A stretch of DNA of 64,000 bases from a virus (IMGVR_UViG_3300036772_000557:26449-90448); one strand, 5' to 3'; shown: positions 26,197 to 34,076, counted from the stretch's first letter. Numbers and translations are program-made. The notes: a model not told the origin generated them from the sequence alone.

Positions 26197-26661
26197 TCAG
26201 TTCTCTTTGGAGCTGTGGATAAACCCCACGTCAGCCGCTAGGAATTGTGCGACTTGGCGGTATAGCCAAAAATAACTCGGCGAGGCGAGCAGCTTTATGG
26301 CGGCCGTGTGCGCGAATTCGAGCGGCGGCTCGTCCTTGACCAGCCGCACCGCCGGTTCCCAGCCGAGCATACGCTTGGCATAGAACTTGGCATTCTCTTC
26401 GCGGTTCTGCTCGGGCGTCTCGTCTTCGGGCTTCCACTTGCGGCCATTGACCTGGGCCGCCTCCTTCGCCTTTCGGTCCCGGATCGCGCGACGAGCGATC
26501 TCGTCGCCGAGCTCGACGCTGATCGGGTGGCCCGGCCCGGCGAAGGTGATTTTCCAGCCCGTCGGCTCGCCGGTGACCGGATGCTCGACCTCCATCACTG
26601 CAGTATCGGCATAGGCCAGCGAGGAAAGATCGAACGCCGCGCCAGCATTAGTCTCGGACAT
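26197..26661 (-). CDS. Tail assembly chaperone, G-like
   Basis: About 154 residues from the ATG at 26661 with GAGG upstream; another in-frame start eight codons earlier lacks a site. The sequence starts with an acidic, Ala/Ser-rich stretch, then a strand pair (MEVEHPVTGEPTGWKITFAG) and a charged helical section ending YRQVAQFLAADVGFIHSS. By position before the tape measure and by the overlapping frame downstream it is the G protein of a G/GT pair that keeps the tape measure in shape during tail assembly. Confidence 0.75.
   Translation of the reverse strand: MSETNAGAAFDLSSLAYADTAVMEVEHPVTGEPTGWKITFAGPGHPISVELGDEIARRAIRDRKAKEAAQVNGRKWKPEDETPEQNREENAKFYAKRMLGWEPAVRLVKDEPPLEFAHTAAIKLLASPSYFWLYRQVAQFLAADVGFIHSSKEN
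26200..26229 (-). promoter_or_regulatory. Probable -1 programmed frameshift region
   Basis: Between the last stop in the T frame (just before 26229) and the G stop (26199-26197) the two frames overlap. The zero frame contains G GGG TTT at 26227-26221, where a -1 slip keeps the glycine codon paired; a second, weaker site is TCC AAA GAG nearer the stop. The geometry (T frame is -1 of G) is as in lambda-type G/GT genes. Confidence 0.55.
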
Positions 26662-26710
26662 GGAACCTCGTTTTGTGGTAGACATGCAGAACCTTTGGTA
26701 GGAGGCGGCA

Positions 26711-27187
26711 ATGGCTGATCGGGAGTCTGGAGCCTATTGGATAAGGGACACAGGCGGCGACTGGGTCGTCGCTTATTGGGAAGGTGACCCCAGAGTTGCC
26801 GAGTGGTACGGCTTCGGCGACGATCGGCCGATCGACCCTAAATGGATCGCCGAGATCGGCGATCGTGTCGTTCGCCGCTCAGTAACCGCTGAGGCGACGC
26901 TAGCCGGCCGTCTCGTCGATTACGACCTCACGGCACCGACCAAATATCTGCGCTTCCCAGGCTTCGAGGAATGGCCCGAGCCGCAGCCGATCACCGAGGC
27001 GCAGAAGACCGGCGAGCGGTTCCTGGTGTGGAACGATAGCGAGTACCCTGATACTCGCGGTTGGTTCACTGCATTTTACGACGGCAAAATCGATGGTTGG
27101 CTTACGGGTGCCTTGGGTGGCTATACAGAATTAGATAGAGTTGCTGCCGTTTACCTGCCGCAGCCGACGCCGTACGTGAAACCGTGA
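26711..27187 (+). CDS. Opposite-strand accessory protein, unknown function
   Basis: 158 residues with a strong GGAGG site before the ATG. Acidic and rich in aromatic residues (YWIRDTGGDWVVAYWEG, WLTGALGGYTELDRVAAVYL); probably a beta-rich soluble protein. It is transcribed against the surrounding tail operon, diverging from the G chaperone gene and converging on the zincin-like gene. This is the pattern of a phage moron. No known domain recognised. Confidence 0.6.
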   Translation: MADRESGAYWIRDTGGDWVVAYWEGDPRVAEWYGFGDDRPIDPKWIAEIGDRVVRRSVTAEATLAGRLVDYDLTAPTKYLRFPGFEEWPEPQPITEAQKTGERFLVWNDSEYPDTRGWFTAFYDGKIDGWLTGALGGYTELDRVAAVYLPQPTPYVKP

Positions 27188-27202
27188 GGGCGGCCGGAGT
27201 AA

Positions 27203-27880
27203 TTACTTCAGACGCCCAATCATCCGATGGCTGTGCCGCGCGCGCCGGCTCATGAGGCCATTTTCCTCGCGCTTGACGATCTGGGTCCATTGTCCGTCCG
27301 GCAGCTGGATCCCGAGATAGCCGCCGTGCAGCAATGTCGGGACATGGCCGGGCAGCTTACCCATGAAATCGAAGGTCGGGCCGCCCTTGCCGGTGAAATA
27401 GCCCGGCAGCACAAAGTCCGTTACCTTGACGCCCATCTTTTCGTAGGCGTATTGGTCGGACTCGACGGCATCGCAGACTTCCTGGAGGCAATGCAGCGGC
27501 GTGTATGGGATCGGGAAGATGGCATTGACCTGGGGGTCGCCGAGCATTTCGAGCAGTTCGTGCGTTGCATCGACGGTCCACGCCTCACCGCGCTCGATCG
27601 CGTCAGCGGCAAAGACCTTGCCTTGCACGAGGCTGCCGTCATCATCATGATATCCACCGGCATCGGGAATGTCGGTATGGTCTAGGATGAACAGCGGCCA
27701 CATGCCCATTGGAATTGAGGCATCTTTCCCGGCGAACTGCAGCGTTGTACCACGGCCCGGCCAATGCGGCAGCCAGTCCTCGGTCACTTGCGCCTGGAAT
27801 GCGGGGATCACCGACTCGATTTCGTGATCCTGCAGAACAGTGCTACGGTTGACGAGCACAATGTCAGCAATATGAATCAT
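27203..27880 (-). CDS. Zincin-like protein with HELLEMLGDP motif
   Basis: About 225 residues from the ATG at 27880; a TTG two codons earlier has better AGGA spacing and may be the true start. WTVDATHELLEMLGDP (about residues 103-118) has His-Glu at 109-110 and a downstream Asp-Pro, as in small zincin-like proteins with a HExxE...DP signature in phages and bacteria. No signal peptide; ends basic (MSRRARHSHRMIGRLK). It could be a protease or a metal-binding structural protein. It sits in the accessory island between chaperones and tail tube. Confidence 0.5.
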   Translation of the reverse strand: MIHIADIVLVNRSTVLQDHEIESVIPAFQAQVTEDWLPHWPGRGTTLQFAGKDASIPMGMWPLFILDHTDIPDAGGYHDDDGSLVQGKVFAADAIERGEAWTVDATHELLEMLGDPQVNAIFPIPYTPLHCLQEVCDAVESDQYAYEKMGVKVTDFVLPGYFTGKGGPTFDFMGKLPGHVPTLLHGGYLGIQLPDGQWTQIVKREENGLMSRRARHSHRMIGRLK

Positions 27881-27915
27881 GGACAATGCTTTCCTGCAAT
27901 GAGGAGATACCTGAA

Positions 27916-28104
27916 ATGACCGACTGGCATCCGATTGAGTTGGCGACCGGAGAGGTAAGGAAAAGCATTGATCGTGCCCAACCCCCGGTCGTAGGGACTC
28001 ATATCGGGCGATGCTGTACGCTTCCAGATGGGAGATGGTTGATTATTAAGTTCAACAACCCGAGCGGCGAGCCCGAGGCCTACTTCATTTTACCGCCACC
28101 GTGA
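27916..28104 (+). CDS. Small opposite-strand protein, unknown function
   Basis: 62 residues from the ATG at 27916, preceded by GGAGATACCTGAA. Sequence MTDWHPIELATGEVRKSIDR, then CCTLPDGRWLIIKF: a small beta protein with two adjacent cysteines. It ends exactly where the convergent glycosyltransferase gene ends. The good ribosome site supports it; no family recognised. Confidence 0.5.
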   Translation: MTDWHPIELATGEVRKSIDRAQPPVVGTHIGRCCTLPDGRWLIIKFNNPSGEPEAYFILPPP

Positions 28105-29589
28105 TCAACCGGTCATATGCTGCTGCAATAACTCGCCGAGCGTGCCGCTGTAATCGGTCTCGCCGATGTGGCTCAGCGTTATCGACGGGTCGATCCACAC
28201 TCTGCCGCCGAGATCATTCCAGCGCTCGCAGAACGCGAAGTCCTCGCCGCCATCGTTCAGATCATCAGGGTCATTCAGAAACAACTTGTAATAATATTTT
28301 GTGATCTCGGGGTCGATCGAGGCCGGCAGTGGGCGCTTCCATTCCGGGTGCGCGCCGATCATCTTCTCGATTACATGACGCTGGATGACCATAAAGGCTG
28401 CGCCGGCTTTGGTGCCTTCGGTCGTGAAGTTCCCCAAGGCATCCCATTCCATCACCGCGTTGCGCGGCGCAAAAAAGCACCAGACGCCGGCATCGCTATT
28501 CGGCCGCGCATCTTTCTTTCGCCCGACAGCGGCAATGACATCGTGCTGAGCCATAATGAGACGCAGCGCCGATTGCGGAGCCCACCCCATATCGTCGTCG
28601 ATCAGCAGCGCATGGGTGAACTGGCCACCATCGGAGGTCTTGGCGGCCATGAACTGTGCTATCAGGAAGTTCCTCGCCTTCGGAATATTTGACATGCCGA
28701 TGACGCGGCGCCGATCCCACTCGACGCCGAGGCGCTCGAAGTCGCGTATCGTCGCGCCGTAGGAGTCGGCGTATTGCCAGACCGGCCGCCCGCCGTGCGG
28801 CGTCAGGATCATAGCCTTGCAGGTCTTGAGGTATTCGATCCTCGCGAGCTCTACGGAGTGATCGGGCGAGCCCCCGATCGCTGGAGCGGCTGGCGTCGCC
28901 TGGCGCAGCTTCCGAGCGGCCGCGACGGCGACGTGGCGTTCGTCTTCGAGCCATTCCCTGAAGACGCCCGCATCCGACGCCCACAGCCCGCCAGCGGGCT
29001 GGGTGGGGTAATTGACGCCGTACACCTTCTCGTGCGTCTCGTCGGCTGGCGCATCGCCCTTGAGCACGTGGCGGTGCCGGACCATGACGCCCATGTCCAT
29101 CGTCGAGCACTCGGCCTCGCGGCCGATGGTCTCCCATACGTCGTCGACGTAGAGGTGATGCAGCCCAGGCGGAAAGATGTAGCCGATCGCGCGCACAAGC
29201 GGGCCCGAGATGACCCAGCAATTCCCGATGCGATTCGGCGCCTGCCAGCCGTCGTTGCAAGCGACGAAGTTGGACCCGTCGAGCTGGGCGACCAGCCGCC
29301 TGTCCCAGGCCGGGGTCTCGGGAACGCAGTCGTCGCCGATCAGCCCGAGCCAGGCGCAGTCTACGACCTGCTCCCAGACCATGGTGATCTTTTCACCCTG
29401 GGTCTCGCCGTGCGTGTAATGGACGAACCAGCCGAGTGGCAGTTCGAGCGCGTCGTAGGCGGCGCAATTGTCGGCGTAATCCGCGACGTCGACTAGGAGC
29501 ATACCGGGCGTCGAGCCGCCTGTCGCGTTGTAGGTGGCGAAGAAACGCTGTAGGTTGGCGACGCGCCTACGTGAAGGCAGGAGCCACAT
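28105..29589 (-). CDS. Double glycosyltransferase (two GT-A-like domains)
   Basis: About 494 residues from the ATG at 29589. The first domain (about 1-200) has a GT-A layout with LGLIGDDCVP and LYVDDVWETIG. The second (about 255-494) is GT2-like: SNIPKARNFLIAQF, HALLIDDDMGW as the DxD-type metal site, then GGEDFAFCERW and VWIDPSITLSHIG. Fused tandem glycosyltransferases are found in phages, where they glycosylate virion proteins, DNA or host surface sugars; the target here is unknown. It neighbours the radical SAM and zincin-like genes. Confidence 0.7.
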   Translation of the reverse strand: MWLLPSRRRVANLQRFFATYNATGGSTPGMLLVDVADYADNCAAYDALELPLGWFVHYTHGETQGEKITMVWEQVVDCAWLGLIGDDCVPETPAWDRRLVAQLDGSNFVACNDGWQAPNRIGNCWVISGPLVRAIGYIFPPGLHHLYVDDVWETIGREAECSTMDMGVMVRHRHVLKGDAPADETHEKVYGVNYPTQPAGGLWASDAGVFREWLEDERHVAVAAARKLRQATPAAPAIGGSPDHSVELARIEYLKTCKAMILTPHGGRPVWQYADSYGATIRDFERLGVEWDRRRVIGMSNIPKARNFLIAQFMAAKTSDGGQFTHALLIDDDMGWAPQSALRLIMAQHDVIAAVGRKKDARPNSDAGVWCFFAPRNAVMEWDALGNFTTEGTKAGAAFMVIQRHVIEKMIGAHPEWKRPLPASIDPEITKYYYKLFLNDPDDLNDGGEDFAFCERWNDLGGRVWIDPSITLSHIGETDYSGTLGELLQQHMTG

Positions 29590-29592
29590 TTT

Positions 29593-29781
29593 TTGCAAAC
29601 CACCGAATTTGTTTTGCGGGGCGGCAAGTCTATTCGATACGTCGCCGAGGCGATCAGGCATGAAATCGAGCGCCTTATGTCCATCGCGGACAATCCGGCC
29701 GATCAGAATGCTCAGGCGGACGCGCTAAACGACATTGGCCTCTACGAAGCCATTCTTGCCGAGATCGTTAAGGCCGGATGA
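29593..29781 (+). CDS. Small opposite-strand helical protein
   Basis: 62 residues starting at TTG 29593 with AGGAG eight bases upstream. The sequence (FVLRGGKSIRYVAEAIRHEI, ADALNDIGLYEAILAEI) looks like a small soluble helical protein. Its start lies head-to-head with the glycosyltransferase start, and its ribosome site is inside that gene's first codons. It overlaps the convergent gene at 29768. Plausible but not certain. Confidence 0.45.
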   Translation: MQTTEFVLRGGKSIRYVAEAIRHEIERLMSIADNPADQNAQADALNDIGLYEAILAEIVKAG

Positions 29782-30043
29782 TCGCCTCATATTCGTTGAG
29801 CGCGTCGGCTACGGACGGGCAATACCGCGGCTTCGGGACGAAGACCTTCTTTACGATTGTCGGACCGGGAACAGGAACCTCCATCGGAACGTCGACATAC
29901 TCGATCCTGGCGTGATCAAAGCCGCGCTCAAACCCGGCCTTATAGCCGCCGATGGCAAATCCGATGGCCAGTACCATTGCAATCGCCGCCGTTATCATCG
30001 GATGCCATAGCTTTTGGGACTTATCTGTATCATAACCGGCCAT
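29768..30043 (-). CDS. Small single-span membrane protein
   Basis: About 91 residues from the ATG at 30043 (GGGA nine bases upstream; an ATG six bases earlier is also possible). Short cytoplasmic start, transmembrane helix (MITAAIAMVLAIGFAIGGY), then a periplasmic part with VPMEVPVPGPTIVKKVFVP and one cysteine. Its topology resembles spanin- or superinfection-type small membrane proteins, but it is far from the lysis genes. Unknown function. Confidence 0.5.
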   Translation of the reverse strand: MAGYDTDKSQKLWHPMITAAIAMVLAIGFAIGGYKAGFERGFDHARIEYVDVPMEVPVPGPTIVKKVFVPKPRYCPSVADALNEYEAIIRP

Positions 30044-30308
30044 GATCATCTTTCCCGCTGATACAGCCAGATTAATAAGCCAATCAGAAATCGATAGGTT
30101 GCAAGCCGCGCTGCGCCGTCTTGAGCGATCGGTCAGCACACCGGCGTCTACGCCTGAGCTGCCTCAGCGCGTCATCCGACGTGCGATCGGCGGGATTTAT
30201 CCTTATCGCAAGCCCGACAGCGGTGTTGGAAAATGGTGGCGGCGGCGATGGTTACGGAAGGATCCCGCAAATTCAGGATGGCTCGCCAAAGAGAAGGAGT
30301 TGATCTGA
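30042..30308 (+). CDS. Small basic protein, unknown function
   Basis: 88 residues with a coiled coil (SEIDRLQAALRRLERSV) and a basic tryptophan-rich tail (VGKWWRRRWLRKDP). The start shares the sequence CATGATCATG with the divergent membrane protein start, and no ribosome site is evident. Its last codons (AAGGAG) supply the ribosome site of the next gene, which argues for coupled translation. Moderate support. Confidence 0.45.
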   Translation: MIIFPADTARLISQSEIDRLQAALRRLERSVSTPASTPELPQRVIRRAIGGIYPYRKPDSGVGKWWRRRWLRKDPANSGWLAKEKELI

Positions 30309-30312
30309 CGAG

Positions 30313-30573
30313 ATGACCTGCGAAACGATCCGGCTGACCGGCGGCGGTAGCACGGAACTGGCTGATTCTGTTCCGAGCAAACGCGCCCTCGCAGCCGCAG
30401 AGGCCGTCCTGCAACACCGCCGCATCTGGCACGCCTTCCTTGGGGGCCTCGGGCTGCGCGATGCGGTCGCGATGTTGATCGACACAGAGCGCGAGTGCTG
30501 CGCGATCATCGCCGAACATTACCCCGAGGCTGGCGGCGCCGAAATCGCCGCGCGCATCAGGGCGATGCGATGA
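30313..30573 (+). CDS. Small helical protein, unknown function
   Basis: 86 residues, mostly helical (KRALAAAEAVLQHRRIWHAF, TERECCAIIAEHYPEAGGAE), four bases after the preceding gene and using its AAGGAG. It is the last of the plus-strand genes in the island. Soluble, no signal, no recognised domain. Confidence 0.5.
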   Translation: MTCETIRLTGGGSTELADSVPSKRALAAAEAVLQHRRIWHAFLGGLGLRDAVAMLIDTERECCAIIAEHYPEAGGAEIAARIRAMR

Positions 30574-30600
30574 CAGACGATAGACCGCATCGCAAACGGT

Positions 30601-30789
30601 TTACAGCTGTTTGGGCCAGCAATCGAACACGACATTGCTGTCGGGCCACCGCCGAAAGATTGGATACCAGGACTTCAGATCAGCCCTGCACAGCGCCGCG
30701 GTTGGATATGCGTTTCCAATCTCCTGGACGGTGCCTTGGGAGAAGGCAACTATTGTCCAGAATAGGATTCCAGATGCCATGAGGCTCAT
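30601..30789 (-). CDS. Small secreted or membrane peptide coupled to radical SAM gene
   Basis: 62 residues from the ATG at 30789, which overlaps the radical SAM stop as ATGA. The N-terminus (MSLMASGILFWTIVAFSQG) is a signal peptide or anchor; the rest has two cysteines (ALCRADLKSWYPIFRRW, VVFDCWPK). Tight coupling raises the possibility that it is a substrate or partner of the enzyme, though it lacks the usual look of a peptide-modification precursor. It could equally be an unrelated small periplasmic protein. Confidence 0.5.
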   Translation of the reverse strand: MSLMASGILFWTIVAFSQGTVQEIGNAYPTAALCRADLKSWYPIFRRWPDSNVVFDCWPKQL

Positions 30790-32018
30790 GGCAAAAGTTC
30801 CCGCACCACTGTCCGAGCGTCCGCGAACGGCTCCACCTTGACGACGTGCGCCGCGCGGTACCGTAGTCGCTCGCGGTCGATCAGATCGCCCCGGAATGTG
30901 TCGTATGGCTCCAGCTCGCCGTCGCCGCGCCGTGAGAGGTAATTGCCGTCGACCCCATCGCAGACTGGCATCGCGCGGCAAGAGCCGCATTTCTTCGCCG
31001 TGAAGACCTTGCCGGCGCCGCGGGCCGCGATAATGTCCGGCCGTTTATCGGTTGGGTCGGGCATCGTCATGTTCACTTTGAGTGGATAATGCGTCTCGTG
31101 ATCCCGCAGCGGCAGCCGCCGGCCCATCACCTCGGGATCGGCCGCACCGGGCTTCGCCATGTGGTCGATCGCGTTCATCCACTCGTGCGGGTCGTGGCGC
31201 ACGCCGACGACGCCCACGAGGTTTCGCTCGAGCCCCCGCATCGTGCACAGCGGCGCGTAGCGGACGTTGACGGCGATGCCGGCGGCCTCGAGGATGTCGC
31301 GGGCTTCAATCAGATAGGGTCGCACCTCGCTGTAATGCGCTTGCACCTCTGTCGCCTTGCCGCCAGGTCGCGACCAGGCGTGGTAGGCGTTCATTATGAT
31401 AAAATTCGCGATGTAGACGCGGTGCGCGGCGATCTCGCGCGCGATCTGCGGCAGCAATCGAAAGTTCTCTTCGCACACCGTCGTGTTGGTGCCGTAGTCG
31501 AACCCGGCGTCGAGATCGGCCATCGCCGCCAGCAATTGCCGCCAAGAGCCGCCGGTGATCGATGAGAATCGCTCCTCGTCGACGGCATGAATCGACAGCA
31601 GGAAATCGGCCACGCCGGCGTCAAGTAGGCCAGCGAGCAGCGTCGGATACCCCGCCGCTGATTTCATCTTTCGCTTCAGGTATTGCCCGAGCGTGATGAT
31701 GCGCGGCGCGAGGCCGACCTTGCGGGCGTGCACGACGAGCTCAACGATCCCCGGGTGGAGACACGGCTCGCCGCCGGTGACGTCGAAGCCGAGGAAGCCG
31801 TTGGCGTTGAGGGACGAAGCGAGCCGCTTGATATGGTCGGTCGAGTGGAACTCGGCCGTGCGCATCCCGGCGAACTGATCAGCCTCATCATTCAACCAGG
31901 AGTAGTAGCACCACTGACAGCTATGGACGCACTTCAGGCCGACATCCACGACGCCCCACCGCGACAGGCGGCCGGGTTCGTGGAGATGGACTCCAACGAG
32001 AGCCTCTTTGGAATCCAT
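30786..32018 (-). CDS. Radical SAM enzyme with SPASM-like tail
   Basis: 410 residues with AAGGGAG before the ATG. Cysteines 30, 34 and 37 (CVHSCQWCYYS) form the CxxxCxxC cluster site for S-adenosylmethionine cleavage, followed by FDVTGGEPCLHPG, the GGE motif. A C-terminal cysteine-rich segment (KKCGSCRAMPVCDGVDGNYL) may bind a second Fe-S cluster, as in SPASM/twitch enzymes that modify peptides. The substrate is unknown. It lies between the tail decoration gene and the glycosyltransferase, next to a small coupled peptide gene. Confidence 0.8.
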   Translation of the reverse strand: MDSKEALVGVHLHEPGRLSRWGVVDVGLKCVHSCQWCYYSWLNDEADQFAGMRTAEFHSTDHIKRLASSLNANGFLGFDVTGGEPCLHPGIVELVVHARKVGLAPRIITLGQYLKRKMKSAAGYPTLLAGLLDAGVADFLLSIHAVDEERFSSITGGSWRQLLAAMADLDAGFDYGTNTTVCEENFRLLPQIAREIAAHRVYIANFIIMNAYHAWSRPGGKATEVQAHYSEVRPYLIEARDILEAAGIAVNVRYAPLCTMRGLERNLVGVVGVRHDPHEWMNAIDHMAKPGAADPEVMGRRLPLRDHETHYPLKVNMTMPDPTDKRPDIIAARGAGKVFTAKKCGSCRAMPVCDGVDGNYLSRRGDGELEPYDTFRGDLIDRERLRYRAAHVVKVEPFADARTVVRELLP

Positions 32019-32039
32019 TCGATCTCCCTTGGCAAGGAA

Positions 32040-32075
32040 AAGCCGGCGGAGCGATAGCCCCGCCGTAGTCGGCTG
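32040..32075 (-). terminator. Probable terminator after the decoration-like gene
   Basis: On the minus strand a CGGCGG/CCGCCG stem around GGCTATCGCT, inside a longer imperfect AGCCG/CGGCT pairing, is followed by TTTTCC. It separates the tail tube block from the radical SAM gene, so the accessory island may be transcribed separately. Confidence 0.5.
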
Positions 32076-32087
32076 CTTGAATATACC

Positions 32088-32480
32088 TTACGGCAGAGTC
32101 AGAACTGCAAATTGGACGTTGGTCGAGGTCGGGTTCAAGTAGAGCCCAGCCGGGGAAGTGTTGTTCCAGCCGGCTGGCGTCGTCTGAAATGGCCCAAAGC
32201 AGGAAGTCTTCTGCGCAAGGATCGCATAGTTCGTGATGTCGCCGGTGCGGCCCTGAGCGTCCGCCACCGAGATGATCGACAAGGTGAAGGTAGTGGTGGC
32301 GTGCGCATTAAACGCGAGCACCACGGTCTTGCCGCTGACGATCGGGACAACGTTCTCGTTGCCGCTGTCGCCAGCGGTGAAAACGAGGTCAGCCGAAGTC
32401 GCAGTAATCGGCAGGGCCGGGAAATAGGAAGCGCCACTGGCGAGCGGCAGGACTTGGGGGGTCAAAGCAGTGCGAGCCAT
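32088..32480 (-). CDS. Small virion protein (decoration or tail-associated)
   Basis: 130 residues with GAGGAGG before the ATG. The start MARTALTPQVLPLASGASYF is typical of a family of small phage structural proteins that begin MARTALTP and lie next to capsid or tail tube genes. Beta-rich, with a C-terminal STNVQFAVLTLP strand. Its place just after the tail tube suggests a tail-surface protein. Function within the virion is inferred. Confidence 0.6.
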   Translation of the reverse strand: MARTALTPQVLPLASGASYFPALPITATSADLVFTAGDSGNENVVPIVSGKTVVLAFNAHATTTFTLSIISVADAQGRTGDITNYAILAQKTSCFGPFQTTPAGWNNTSPAGLYLNPTSTNVQFAVLTLP

Positions 32481-32534
32481 GAAATAGCCTCCTCAGAAAA
32501 TAACGACAGTTGGAAATGGGCAGGTTGGTAGGGT

Positions 32535-33545
32535 TTAGGTGCTGCGCTCGATGATCACCATCGTTGCGGCATTCGGCCCGCCCGAGAGGTCGATACCGAC
32601 GCGGGCATCCGGAACCTGAACGTTCCTGGTCAAAGGGCCGCCATCACGCTTCATCTCGGATTTGGTCGCTTGGCCCAAGGTCAGGTTGGGGATCGTGAAC
32701 TTGAGGACTCCGGTTCCGGGCGACGGCTCCGTAACGGTGCAGCTCAGGGCCAGCGGCGTTTCGTTGATGAAATCGTTGAAGGCCACTAGGCTCGATTCCA
32801 TGATCGTGAAGCCCGGAACCGAGACCTTCATCACGCCGTCGAATACGTCCGGCGAGACCTTGGATCCAGCCACCGCAGGCGCTACAGCGCCGAGATCGAC
32901 GGTCATCTGGAAAGAGGTAATGTCGGCCTGCAAGACTGGCGTCCCGGGCAAGGGCCCGTTACCTAGGCTTATCGACATATCGATCGCCGCCAGCGGCGTG
33001 AAGCTGTTATTGGCATAGCTCGGGCTGCTGAAATTGAACGCCGCCCCGGTCGTGCTCGTCGCTACGCCGGTCCCCATCCACGACGGTGTCGTGATAAACA
33101 TGCCGTTCGGTTGGGCGTTAAACTCGAATTTCGTCCAGACGCAATCCTGGTAGACCTGGGAAATGCCGAGATCGAGCTCGACCTCTTCGATCGTGAAGTA
33201 CCGGCGCACCAGCGCGCCGGCTGGCGGGTTGGTCAGAATATGACCGCCCAGCGAGCCGCCGCCCGTCCAGGTGCCGCGCATGACCGCCTCGAATATGGAG
33301 TCGTAATTCCCCATATTCAGCTCACCTGGGTACTGGCCCGCAGTGGCGAATGTGCCGCCCCGACCGCGCAGCGACATGCCGTCCTGACGGACCAGGATCG
33401 AGTTGATAGGCGTCTGCGTGACGTTGCCCGTCCCGCCGGATAAAGTGATGAAATTCGCGCCGGCGCCGGTGGCAAGTGTCCCTAAGCCGGATTGGGCTTT
33501 GAAGGCTGCATAGGCGTTCCATTGCCGCTGAAGTGAAAGAGCCAT
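32535..33545 (-). CDS. Major tail tube protein
   Basis: 336 residues with a CGGAGAA ribosome site. It has the tail-tube layout of siphophages: N-terminal MALSLQRQWNAYAAFKAQSG, two similar beta-sandwich halves, and VYQDCVWTKFEFNAQPNGMF in the middle. It lies between the tail terminator and the tape measure, the expected order. It is longer than simple tube proteins, which suggests a fused or duplicated domain. Expected to be one of the most abundant virion proteins. Confidence 0.75.
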   Translation of the reverse strand: MALSLQRQWNAYAAFKAQSGLGTLATGAGANFITLSGGTGNVTQTPINSILVRQDGMSLRGRGGTFATAGQYPGELNMGNYDSIFEAVMRGTWTGGGSLGGHILTNPPAGALVRRYFTIEEVELDLGISQVYQDCVWTKFEFNAQPNGMFITTPSWMGTGVATSTTGAAFNFSSPSYANNSFTPLAAIDMSISLGNGPLPGTPVLQADITSFQMTVDLGAVAPAVAGSKVSPDVFDGVMKVSVPGFTIMESSLVAFNDFINETPLALSCTVTEPSPGTGVLKFTIPNLTLGQATKSEMKRDGGPLTRNVQVPDARVGIDLSGGPNAATMVIIERST

Positions 33546-33581
33546 AAGTATTCTCCGCCGTGATTATTCGTGTCGGTCAAT

Positions 33582-33604
33582 AAAAAAGGCCCGCACAGGC
33601 CCTT
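33582..33604 (-). terminator. Rho-independent terminator before the tail tube gene
   Basis: On the minus strand AAGGGCC, a TGTGC loop, GGGCCTT (one central mismatch) and then TTTT. It overlaps the stop codon of the tail terminator gene and precedes the tail tube gene, probably setting different expression levels. Confidence 0.7.
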
Positions 33605-34076
33605 AACTGCGATAAAAGAATTCATAGGGTACAGTGACGGTGCGGACGAAGCGGTTCGCCGCCTCGACTGCGGCGACATTGTCGTCGGTGCGTGCAGGAT
33701 ACGTCGTGAGCCGCTCCCACAAGCTCGTGTCGAGCATGATGGTCTTCTGGTTCAGCCCGGCCTCGATCGCGTCTACGTGCGCGTCCAGATCCACGGTGCC
33801 GATGCCTTGCGGGTAGATGCAGTGGATTTGGAGCAGTCCGTTGCGGCGCGCCTGGCGGTTGCCTTCGCCGCCGATCGCGGTGAGCGGGGTGCCGTGGATC
33901 ACCCTCGCGTAGATGCACGGCAGCGGCGATCCGTCAGGGTTTACGGGCAGGTTGCCGTTGGAGAAATCAAGGTTCAGACCGGGCGGCCACGGCTCGTTGG
34001 GCCAGCGGATCGGCCAGTCGGTGACGATGCCTTCGAGCGCGCTGCGCAGCTCCGACTCGATAATCGTGACGGTCAC
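33603..34076 (-). CDS. Tail terminator protein (DUF4128-like)
   Basis: 157 residues starting at GTG with GGAG upstream. N-terminal helix (IIESELRSALEGIV), IRWPNEPW, then CIYARVIHGTPLTAIGG and a LLQIHCIYPQGIG strand, matching the layout of tail terminator proteins of the DUF4128 kind. These close the head-proximal end of the tail tube. Position just before the tail tube gene agrees. Confidence 0.75.
   Translation of the reverse strand: MTVTIIESELRSALEGIVTDWPIRWPNEPWPPGLNLDFSNGNLPVNPDGSPLPCIYARVIHGTPLTAIGGEGNRQARRNGLLQIHCIYPQGIGTVDLDAHVDAIEAGLNQKTIMLDTSLWERLTTYPARTDDNVAAVEAANRFVRTVTVPYEFFYRS

Noticed and set aside
30569-30782. Plus-strand frame overlapping the end of the 30313 gene by ATGA
   Set aside because: The coupling is tempting, but the frame lies entirely antisense to the small gene coupled to the radical SAM enzyme, and its product is Arg/Cys-rich without structure.
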